A stretch of DNA of 64,000 nt from positions 558,001 to 622,000 of the forward strand of contig OZ241995.1 in the NCBI GenBank assembly GCA_965204465.1. Direction: 5' to 3'. Of the stretch, positions 18,312-25,232 are shown piece after piece. The DNA comes from CBDBES01 sp965204465 (lineage in GTDB: Bacteria; Spirochaetota; Leptospiria; Turneriellales; CBDBES01). Position numbers and translations under genes: made by a program. Under the pieces are notes generated by a model. It was not told the DNA's origin. It was given only the letters and a program-made list of their open reading frames with translations, and searched no databases. Positions within the stretch are counted from its first letter, which is position 1, and every line of letters starts with the position of its first letter.

Positions 18312-19334
18312 ATGACCCATTATCTGGATAAATTAAAATCAAAAAAGATCCTGATCGGAGGCGCTACAGGCGCTGTTGGCAGAGAATTTCTAAAAATTTT
18401 ATCCGAGGCTCAGATCCCTTCCCAAAACCTTACTCTATTAGCTTCTAAAAAAAGTGCCGGGAAGCAAATTACCTATCTTACAAAAAAACTCACCATAAAA
18501 GAAATGACAAAAGATTCATTCGAGGGACAGGATATTGCTTTTTTTTCAGCAGGCAGTAAGATCAGCAAATATTTTAAAGAAGCATGTATTTCTGCAAATT
18601 GCATTCTTATAGATAATTCTTCTGCCTTTAGAATGGAGAAAGATACACCCTTGGTAATCCCTGAGATAAATCCATTGGATGCGAAAAAGCATAGGGGAGT
18701 CATTTCTAATCCTAATTGTTCTACGATCATCATGCTAATGGCCATATTCCCCATTTACCAGAAATATAAGATCAAAAGGATTATTGTATCCACTTATCAA
18801 GCCGCTTCAGGCGCAGGACAGGCGGCAATGGAAGAATTAAAAAACAGCACCAAAGCCTTTTTAGAGGGAAAGGCATTTACTCCTAAGGTAGTTCCTTATC
18901 CTTATGCATTTAATTTATTTTCTCATAATTCTGAAATAGATAAAAGCGGCTATAATGAAGAAGAGAGAAAGATGATCTTGGAGACTCATAAGATACTGAA
19001 CGATCCATCCTTACAGATATCCCCTACCTGTATCAGGGTACCTGTCTTGAGGGCTCATTCAGAATCCATAAATATTGAATTTATGGAAAAGGCGCCTCCT
19101 TTAAAAGATATACATGCATGTCTGAAGAAATTCCCTGGCATTCGAATAGTAAATGACATGGATAAGAATTATTTTCCCATGCCTATAGAAGCAAGCGAAC
19201 AATATGACTGTCTGGTAGGTAGAATAAGGTATGATCGCTCTCAACCCAAAAAAGGAATTGAATTATTCGTATCCGGAGATCAACTTCTAAAAGGAGCCGC
19301 CCTCAATTCCATTCAAATTGGAGGCCTTTTATGA
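18312..19334 (+). CDS. asd: aspartate-semialdehyde dehydrogenase
   Basis: Reduces aspartyl phosphate for lysine, diaminopimelate, threonine and methionine. NADP loop IGGATGAVGREFLKIL, catalytic cysteine in ISNPNCSTIIM, substrate loop STYQAASGAGQAAMEEL and CIRVPVLRAHSESINIEF are present. The 340-residue length is typical. The 203-base interval to exbB holds no gene I can support, and its AT-rich imperfect inverted repeats at 19350-19390 could be a terminator. Confidence 0.96.
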   Translation: MTHYLDKLKSKKILIGGATGAVGREFLKILSEAQIPSQNLTLLASKKSAGKQITYLTKKLTIKEMTKDSFEGQDIAFFSAGSKISKYFKEACISANCILIDNSSAFRMEKDTPLVIPEINPLDAKKHRGVISNPNCSTIIMLMAIFPIYQKYKIKRIIVSTYQAASGAGQAAMEELKNSTKAFLEGKAFTPKVVPYPYAFNLFSHNSEIDKSGYNEEERKMILETHKILNDPSLQISPTCIRVPVLRAHSESINIEFMEKAPPLKDIHACLKKFPGIRIVNDMDKNYFPMPIEASEQYDCLVGRIRYDRSQPKKGIELFVSGDQLLKGAALNSIQIGGLL

Positions 19335-19537
19335 GGATTTCTATATTTTTAGCTATGCTATTTCTATAGTATACTATTGTAGCTTTTTGAGAAAGTTTTT
19401 TCAATATACATCTAGTCGTAAATATTTTAAAGAATATTAGATATTAGTTGACAGTGGATCAATGCTTTGTATATTTATCTCTTTAGAAACACAATTTTAT
19501 TGCATAAAATAGTTTAGTTTTATGATTTTAAAGAAAT

Positions 19538-20386
19538 ATGAGAAATAGCATGATTAAAAATAAAACCAGAGTTTTGATCTTTTTGATTTCATTTTTTAAC
19601 TTTCTTTCGGTTAGTACTGATATTGATGATTCTTATTGGGCTCAATCCAGGGAAAAGACCAGTTCTAAAGAGACCCTTGCCAAAAATAAAGATGGGTCCT
19701 CTCTGAAAAAACCCAAAAAAAAGGATTCATCCAATGAAAATAAAGAAAATAAAGAGAATAAAGAAAATACAGATGGAACAAAGATCGAAAATTCCTCAAC
19801 AGAAACCGAATCCGAGGCTCTTTTAGAAGACCCTTCTATTAGTTTTTACGATGTCCTAAAGCAAGGTGGGATATTGGTCATACCATTGATCTTATTATTA
19901 TTAGCCTCTTTTACCATAATTATTGAGAGAATTATATTTTATTCCAGAAATAAGGCCTGGAATACGAAAGAATTTGAAAATATACTACGCCGAAAGGGAG
20001 AATCCTCTTATGGCCTTTATAGGGAAATTTTAGAAGAAGAGCTAAAAGAAGAAGGCCAAAATTATATGCATAAATTAGAAAAAGGATTGGGGCTTTTAAG
20101 TGGAATTGGAAACATTGCTCCTTTAGTTGGTTTTTTGGGAACTGTTTTAGGAATGATCAGCTCTTTCTCTGCTATTGCAGCCACCAGTACTGTAAATGCG
20201 CAGATCGTAGCAGCGGGTATACAAGAAGCATTGGTAACCACCGCTGGGGGACTTTGTATTGCCGTACCTACATTGATCGCATATTATATATTCATGCATT
20301 TGATCCAAAATATGAATGCTTCTATTGATACTCAAATTCAGGAGATATGCTCTAAACAAAAATCAATTGCAGAAGAAACATCTTAA
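19538..20386 (+). CDS. exbB: ExbB/TolQ-type proton channel subunit with N-terminal extension
   Basis: Proton-motive-force transducer of a TonB system. The core (about residues 100-280) has the first membrane helix ILVIPLILLLLASFTIIIERIIF and the conserved two-helix block IAPLVGFLGTVLGMISSFSAIA with EALVTTAGGLCIAVPTLIAYY. Ahead of it lies an extension with a signal-like hydrophobic segment and a Lys/Glu/Asn low-complexity stretch (NENKENKENKENTDGTK). First gene of exbB-exbD-exbD-tonB. Confidence 0.88.
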   Translation: MRNSMIKNKTRVLIFLISFFNFLSVSTDIDDSYWAQSREKTSSKETLAKNKDGSSLKKPKKKDSSNENKENKENKENTDGTKIENSSTETESEALLEDPSISFYDVLKQGGILVIPLILLLLASFTIIIERIIFYSRNKAWNTKEFENILRRKGESSYGLYREILEEELKEEGQNYMHKLEKGLGLLSGIGNIAPLVGFLGTVLGMISSFSAIAATSTVNAQIVAAGIQEALVTTAGGLCIAVPTLIAYYIFMHLIQNMNASIDTQIQEICSKQKSIAEETS

Positions 20387-20411
20387 ACAATTTATTTTTT
20401 GATCAATAAAA

Positions 20412-20846
20412 ATGGGCTTGTCTCCTAAAATTATCTTACAATATATTCTAAAAAAAAGGGGTAGTAAACTATCATCCCTTGATTCAGGTCAGCAAAATGC
20501 GTCTTCTATGGCGGATGTATCTTTTTTATTATTGATCTTCTTTATTGTAACGAGCTCTTTTTTACTTCCCCAGGGGATTCTACTAGAGTTGCCCTCTAAT
20601 TCTTCTCAATCTATTCAGATAGATGAGAAAAAAGTAATTGAGGTATACCCAGAAGAGAGTGGCTATTCGGTGAAAAATACATTGTACGATGAAAAGAAAT
20701 TTTCTGAATTATTGCAGAATAAAATAGAAAAAGACCCTGAAATGGTATTTATCGTATACATGAAAAAAGACCTTCCCTATAAAAGACTCATTGATACACT
20801 TGATCTGGCTAAGAAAAATAAGTTCAAGAAATTTTCCTTAAAATAA
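20412..20846 (+). CDS. exbD: ExbD/TolR family protein (first copy)
   Basis: Single membrane helix ASMADVSFLLLIFFIVTSSF carrying the essential aspartate, followed by LPQGILLELPSN and a periplasmic alpha/beta domain ending KRLIDTLDLAKKNKF. It works with ExbB to energise TonB. A short cytoplasmic stretch precedes the helix. 25 bases after exbB and 4 bases before the second copy, so clearly one operon. Confidence 0.87.
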   Translation: MGLSPKIILQYILKKRGSKLSSLDSGQQNASSMADVSFLLLIFFIVTSSFLLPQGILLELPSNSSQSIQIDEKKVIEVYPEESGYSVKNTLYDEKKFSELLQNKIEKDPEMVFIVYMKKDLPYKRLIDTLDLAKKNKFKKFSLK

Positions 20847-20850
20847 TTCA

Positions 20851-21246
20851 ATGTCATTTGTTCGCAAAAAATATAGTGCTATTTCTTTTACCGCCGCAAT
20901 GGCAGATCTGGCCCTTTTACTTCTTATTTTTTTCATGGCAACCACAAGTATGATCACTCAACAAAATATTACTGTGGACCTGCCTAAAGCCCAGTCAGAA
21001 GGAGTGGATCAAAATAATCTTTATATTTCTATCACTGAAGAGTCAAAGATCATATTTGAAGAAAAGGAAGTATCTTTGGCAGAAATAGATAACCTTCTTT
21101 TGAATCGTAGAAATGATCTGGACAAGAAGATTGCGATTGCCGCAGATCAATCCGTTCCCTATGAAATAGTCTCTGAACTTTTAGAAATACTTAAAAAGAA
21201 TGATTTTTTAAATATTGTGTTTATTTCTCAAACGGAAGAAAAATAG
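20851..21246 (+). CDS. exbD: ExbD/TolR family protein (second copy)
   Basis: 131 residues with the helix AAMADLALLLLIFFMATTSM and its aspartate, then ITQQNITVDLPKAQ and a periplasmic domain. It diverges clearly from the first copy in the periplasmic part, so the two probably form a hetero-oligomer or serve different partners. Paired exbD genes are common in TonB clusters. Ends three bases before tonB. Confidence 0.87.
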   Translation: MSFVRKKYSAISFTAAMADLALLLLIFFMATTSMITQQNITVDLPKAQSEGVDQNNLYISITEESKIIFEEKEVSLAEIDNLLLNRRNDLDKKIAIAADQSVPYEIVSELLEILKKNDFLNIVFISQTEEK

Positions 21247-21249
21247 TAG

Positions 21250-21846
21250 ATGGTAAAATTAATGCTAACGGGTTTAGGCAATCTATATGATCGGCACAGA
21301 TATTATTTTTCTTTTGTATTGACCCTGATACTTACATCATCTATTATTTTTTATAGAACCAGTAGTCCGTATGGTATAGAAGAAGATGCACCCGATATTT
21401 TAGATTTTGTAGATGTAAACGTAAAACGTCCCAGGGCTAAAAAAAGTAACCAAGTAGATCCAAATGCAGATTTTGAACCAACCTCTCAGGTGGATAGTAT
21501 AGAGAAAGAAGCTGTGGATATTTCATTTTTTCCCGGAATCAGGCCCCCCAGATTAATAGGCAGGCTCGCAAAAGAATACCCAGCCATTGCCAAAAGAAAT
21601 GAGATCGAGGGAGTCGTTTTTCTGGAAATGATCATTTCCAGAGAGGGCAGGGTAAAAAAGGTGGATATAATTGGTGTAAAATTGAACAAAGTATTGCCTT
21701 TACAGGTCAAGTCGCAAGTAAGCAAACTATTTGCTCAGTACACCCAGAGGATATTATACAAGGCCAGATACACAAGACCATTCATCCAGAACAAGAATGT
21801 GCCTATCAAAATGGAGACTTCCCTCAGATTTTCTTTAGAAGATTGA
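21250..21846 (+). CDS. tonB: TonB family energy transducer
   Basis: 198 residues: an N-terminal membrane helix (YYFSFVLTLILTSSIIFY), a short linker without the usual long Pro/Lys stretch, and a C-terminal TonB domain (YPAIAKRNEIEGVVFLEMII, REGRVKKVDIIG, ending KMETSLRFSLED). It couples ExbB/ExbD energy to outer-membrane receptors. No TonB-dependent receptor is in the window. The IS3-like remnant begins immediately after its stop. Confidence 0.87.
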   Translation: MVKLMLTGLGNLYDRHRYYFSFVLTLILTSSIIFYRTSSPYGIEEDAPDILDFVDVNVKRPRAKKSNQVDPNADFEPTSQVDSIEKEAVDISFFPGIRPPRLIGRLAKEYPAIAKRNEIEGVVFLEMIISREGRVKKVDIIGVKLNKVLPLQVKSQVSKLFAQYTQRILYKARYTRPFIQNKNVPIKMETSLRFSLED

Positions 21847-22257
21847 CTGAGCTTACCCCTAAAGTGGACACTCCTTTTTTTATTTTTTTTCTTATTTTTT
21901 TCTATTAATTTCTTCAGGTTTTAAGGTAGAAAAAAATGATTCTGCAACAGCATTATCATAACAGTTACCTTTAGAACTCATAGAAGAAACAGCTCTTATG
22001 TGTTTCAAATACTTTCTAAAAGTATTACTAGCATATTGTGATCCTCTATCTGAGTGAAAAATAAGTTGATTCGTCTTTTCAAGAAATTTCTTTTTAACAG
22101 CAGAATTAACCGCCTGTATCAACATACTTGTTTTCATATGTTCTTTCAAAGACCAGCCAACGATCTCTCGATTAGCAAGATCCATCACGATGCATAAATA
22201 ATGCCACTTATTATTTATATTTACATAAGTGATGTCAGAAATCCATATTTTATTTCT
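21847..22257 (-). pseudogene. IS3-family transposase (OrfB) remnant
   Basis: Core of the rve-type DDE transposase. The frame runs from about 22257 (KIWISDITYV, first Asp) through DLANREIVGWSL, IFHSDRGSQYAS (second Asp) to GNCYDNAVAESFFSTLK (Glu), ending at 21892. All three catalytic residues survive, but the N-terminal half and the C-terminal tail are missing. The 5' end stops at a TTCACCCTACGGGCACAAG repeat. Bases 21847-21873 next to tonB (with CCCTAAAGTGGACACTCC) look like an IS3-type element end. No OrfA. Dead element. Confidence 0.8.
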
Positions 22258-22281
22258 TCACCCTACGGGCACAAGTCTTTT
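22254..22281 (+). repeat. dispersed repeat, TTCACCCTACGGGCACAAG family (copy 1)
   Basis: The core CTTCACCCTACGGGCACAAG is followed by TCTTTT. Near-identical copies lie at 57135-57157 (shorter match, CACCCTACGGGTACCAG) and 57475-57503 (CACCCTACGGGCACAGG then TCTTTG). All three sit beside broken mobile-element sequence. Nature unknown. Confidence 0.6.
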
Positions 22282-22332
22282 ATTCCAAAATTTCTTCCTA
22301 CTAAATTAGGAGAAATGGAGTAGTTGTGGTTA

Positions 22333-22368
22333 GATATGTGTACAAAGTACAGCCTAACGGCATTGGTT
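22333..22368 (+). repeat. 36-bp dispersed repeat (copy 1)
   Basis: An exact 36-base match to 52757-52792, containing the small palindrome TGTACAAAGTACA followed by GCCTAACGGCATTGG. The copy at 52757 directly abuts the end of the IS1182-like remnant. A deleted relative (GATAT, then CATTGGTTTCTACA) follows the IS remnant ending at 34434. Probably part of a mobile element or its preferred target. Confidence 0.65.
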
Positions 22369-22369
22369 T

Positions 22370-22520
22370 CTACACCACGAGAAATTTAGTCTTGCCTTTG
22401 TAGCGAAAAGCATAATCAGGCTTCTTGGTCGTCTTTCGGGAGCGCTCTTTTTGAGCGTATTCTCTGTGAACATCCTAAAGATGCCTGGAAACATGGGTTT
22501 GGTTAAAATCCCAGCTGCGC
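22370..22520 (-). pseudogene. N-terminal fragment of a restriction-modification enzyme (Eco57I/HsdR_N-like)
   Basis: On the minus strand a frame reads SWDFNQTHVSRHL, stop, DVHREYAQKERSRKTT then KKPDYAFRYKGKTKFLVV, stop. The PDYAFR...KFxV pattern is the start of the PD-(D/E)xK nuclease domain in type IIG and type I restriction enzymes (normally PDYxFR...FFVEAKKP). The fragment is cut exactly where the catalytic E-x-K should follow, at the 36-bp repeat, and has an internal TAG at 22475-22477. It directly follows the parB-like gene. Confidence 0.55.
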
Positions 22521-22532
22521 GTTTCACATTGA

Positions 22533-23324
22533 TCAGTTGATTTTTAGGTTTTGAACAATCTTCTGAAACTCTTTCATTATTTTCTTAGGATCATCCTCAT
22601 TTTCCAGATGAATACTAAAATTTACTCCCCTTTGTAAAGGCTTTACTCTCACCCACGATTTTTTACTCACCTTATACATTTTAGGTTTATACCGCTCCAA
22701 GTCTCTGCCCGATATACTTTCAGATTTTAGTGCGAGTGCTTTTAGGTTATCAGCAGAAATACCCCGCAAAGCCTCTTTATGAAGTAACTTTAAAAGTTTG
22801 GGTTTTTCTGAGTATTGAGAAAGCACGATGGCCTGAGACAAAATAACTTTGCCATCATTAAAGTCAGATAATATATTTCTGGGTAAATTAAAAACCTTCA
22901 TCACCTTGCCTGCCCAAGAACCAGACTTCAATAATTTTTTACCTGCTTCCTTAAGAGTCATGCCCTGATCTACAACAAGCTGCCGTAAGGCCTCGGCCTC
23001 AGCGAACGAGTTTAATCTTTCTCTATTCTGGTTTATATTCATCTGCCAAAAAACAGAGTCTTTATCTGTTCCCTTGGTAATCAAAACTGGAACGGTAAAA
23101 TTACCAGGCTTACCCATAGACCTTAAAGCCTTTGTACGCCTCGTACCGTCCCAAACTGAATATTCACCTTTACCAAGCGCCATAGCAATAAGAGGAACAA
23201 TAACCCCGTAATTTTCAATCGACTCCTTTAACTTTTTGTCGTTCGCAGGAAAAGACGACTTGCGCAAAGTCTCGACTGGTATATTTAATTTGTCTAATCT
23301 GATCTGTTTTAGTTTATAACTCAC
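22533..23324 (-). CDS. ParB/RepB-like DNA-binding partition protein (orphan)
   Basis: 263 residues. The ParB N-terminal domain has KKLKESIENYGVIVPLIA (ExIxxxGxxxPL), EYSVWDGTRRTKALRSMG (the GxRR box, here GTRR) and VFWQMNINQNRERLNSFAEA (the ExxxR/NxxRE block), then a helix-turn-helix (MTLKEAGKKLLKSGSWAGKVM). This architecture is typical of plasmid or phage partition and of RepB-like proteins. No parA or replication gene is adjacent, and its neighbours are a broken restriction enzyme and a broken IS, so it is probably a plasmid or island remnant whose frame is still intact. Confidence 0.75.
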   Translation of the reverse strand: MSYKLKQIRLDKLNIPVETLRKSSFPANDKKLKESIENYGVIVPLIAMALGKGEYSVWDGTRRTKALRSMGKPGNFTVPVLITKGTDKDSVFWQMNINQNRERLNSFAEAEALRQLVVDQGMTLKEAGKKLLKSGSWAGKVMKVFNLPRNILSDFNDGKVILSQAIVLSQYSEKPKLLKLLHKEALRGISADNLKALALKSESISGRDLERYKPKMYKVSKKSWVRVKPLQRGVNFSIHLENEDDPKKIMKEFQKIVQNLKIN

Positions 23325-23484
23325 TTTTTTATTAACCTCGATTTATTGATTGGAATGGCATTCTATCCTTTCTCATACCTCATGCTTTTTATAGGGTATG
23401 AGTATTTTTAAGGACATTTTATGAACATGATCATTATGTAAAGTAAAATTTATTTTTTACTTGTAAAAAGCAAGGATTTTTTTC

Positions 23485-23513
23485 TTGACTTTATTTTATT
23501 TAGTGTATATGAA
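23485..23513 (+). promoter_or_regulatory. probable sigma-70 promoter of the DUF2064 gene
   Basis: TTGACT at 23485-23490 and TATGAA at 23508-23513 are separated by 17 bases, about 30 bases ahead of the start codon. The next 14 bases include AATATGATCAGTAT (23512-23525), repeated exactly at 24292-24305 ahead of the following gene. Confidence 0.45.
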
Positions 23514-23543
23514 TATGATCAGTATAAGCGGAAGAGATTATTC

Positions 23544-24287
23544 ATGAAGATTGCCTGGGTTCCATTTGCAAAAGCTCCAATTGAAGGGTATGCAAAAACC
23601 AGGTTGGCGAAAAATCTTGGGGATTTGTTTGCAAATGAAATATATAAATTAATTCTGGAATGGCAATGGGATAACCTGGAAGCAATAAATAGCATAAAAG
23701 GTATTCCAAAAGAAATTGACCTTTCACCAGGCAAAACAAAGATAAATTCTAAGTTATTTATATATATAGCGTCTCCATTGAATATAAAGCTAAAAAAGGC
23801 AATTGAACTCTTCCATTTTTTACCTAAAATAAAGAATGCTTCTTTCCATGAACAATCTAAAGGGGACTTAGGGGAAAGATTGCATTCTGCTGTCATGTCA
23901 CTAAAAAAAAAAAATGATTACGTGGCCATTTGGGGATCAGATATTCCTGTTTTGACTAAATTTGATTTTGAAGAAATACTTAAAGACCTTTCCAGGGCAT
24001 GCATCATTCCTGCCTTTGATGGAGGATATTGCCTGATCGGGATCAATATGCAAGAGTACCACCCAGACTTATTCAAAAATATTCCATGGAACAGCCGATC
24101 TACCTTAAAAAAACAAAAAGAAAGATTTAAGGAGTTGAATATTCCACTCAGAGTATTACCACCTAAACCAGATTTTGATGAAGCAAAAGATATAATAAGA
24201 AATATTTTGTACATGCAAAATAATCTGAATGAAATCTATAAAAAAAGAATTTCCAAATTAAGTTTGTTTTTAAAGAGTCAAGTATAA
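23544..24287 (+). CDS. DUF2064 / TIGR04282-type glycosyltransferase-like protein
   Basis: 247 residues of the family often annotated as arsenosugar-type glycosyltransferase. Motifs are FAKAPIEGYAKTRLA (nucleotide-sugar N-terminus), QSKGDLGERL, AIWGSDIPVL, IPAFDGGYCLIGI, IPWNSRSTL and PPKPDFDEAKDI. Cytoplasmic GT-A fold. The substrate is not established and no arsenic or radical-SAM partner is adjacent. A run of twelve A residues at 23903-23914 in the middle of the gene is in frame and encodes LKKKN. Confidence 0.75.
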   Translation: MKIAWVPFAKAPIEGYAKTRLAKNLGDLFANEIYKLILEWQWDNLEAINSIKGIPKEIDLSPGKTKINSKLFIYIASPLNIKLKKAIELFHFLPKIKNASFHEQSKGDLGERLHSAVMSLKKKNDYVAIWGSDIPVLTKFDFEEILKDLSRACIIPAFDGGYCLIGINMQEYHPDLFKNIPWNSRSTLKKQKERFKELNIPLRVLPPKPDFDEAKDIIRNILYMQNNLNEIYKKRISKLSLFLKSQV

Positions 24288-24326
24288 ACTTAATATGATC
24301 AGTATTAAGAAAAGGCGTATTTTTCT

Positions 24327-25220
24327 ATGCTAAGTGATCATCCTCAAAAACAAAGCCTCAAAGAATTAGATCATCCGGAGTATAGCATTTTTAATGACCA
24401 AATTTATGGCAAAAACCATTCTACATTGTATTCTCATTGTTATAGAAATTATTTAAAGATCAGCTTTATTTCATTACTACTATGCTTCTTTTTTTATTGC
24501 GGGAACCCTTCTGTTTCTTATCAACTGATCATGGCTTACCCTAAAGAAAACAGAAATTTATATCTAAATTCTTTTCATCGTGATGCTAAAAAAAAACAGG
24601 ATGTTACGGATGAGAATTTGATAGTGAACCAAAAAGGGATATCCATTTCTCTTCATAATTGGAGTACAGAAAATTCTATCCAAAGAATTTCAGATAAGTT
24701 TAAATTAAACCTAGCTCGTAGTTCCAGGCTGCCGAGTATTTATTACCTGGGATATAAAATATCCAATGATCGTAATGATAAAATAAAAGTAAATTTTTTT
24801 AATAGCTATTTTGAAGATGAATTTGGTCAGAAATATAAACCCATCTCTCAAAAAGAATTTTACAAAAAATATACAGGTGTTTCATACGATTGGATTGATT
24901 TTCCAAAGATCCATTCTTTTTATATATTAAGAAAAAATATAAAAAAAGATACAAGAAATAATCAATCCTACACAAAAAAAAAGACTCTACCTGATAAAGT
25001 ATCAAATAAAAAAAAGATTTACATATATTCCCCAGAAAGAGATTCTGTTGTTGACCCTTCTAAGAGTGGTTATCAAATAATACCATATCAAGTATTTTCG
25101 CCCAGGAGCCGGAGGTATACATTGAATTTACAGGTAGAAATTGAAGAACAATTAGAAAATATTCAGGCATTATTCTATTATCGCTCTTTTAGATCAGATA
25201 GAATAAAATCACTTGAATAA
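24327..25220 (+). CDS. hypothetical lipoprotein
   Basis: Not recognised. A lipobox (LLCFFFYCG) lies unusually far in, at about residue 58 from the ATG at 24327. A TTG at 24426 would shorten the N-terminus to a normal lipoprotein signal and may be the true start. The mature protein is basic and Tyr/Asn-rich with no visible repeats or catalytic motif. 12 bases upstream of the PBP1A gene, so likely co-transcribed. Confidence 0.55.
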   Translation: MLSDHPQKQSLKELDHPEYSIFNDQIYGKNHSTLYSHCYRNYLKISFISLLLCFFFYCGNPSVSYQLIMAYPKENRNLYLNSFHRDAKKKQDVTDENLIVNQKGISISLHNWSTENSIQRISDKFKLNLARSSRLPSIYYLGYKISNDRNDKIKVNFFNSYFEDEFGQKYKPISQKEFYKKYTGVSYDWIDFPKIHSFYILRKNIKKDTRNNQSYTKKKTLPDKVSNKKKIYIYSPERDSVVDPSKSGYQIIPYQVFSPRSRRYTLNLQVEIEEQLENIQALFYYRSFRSDRIKSLE

Positions 25221-25232
25221 AATAAAAAGAAT

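Noticed and set aside
22333..22368. Integron attC site suggested by GCCTAAC
   Set aside because: No matching GTTRRRY partner at a suitable distance, no integrase and no cassette structure.
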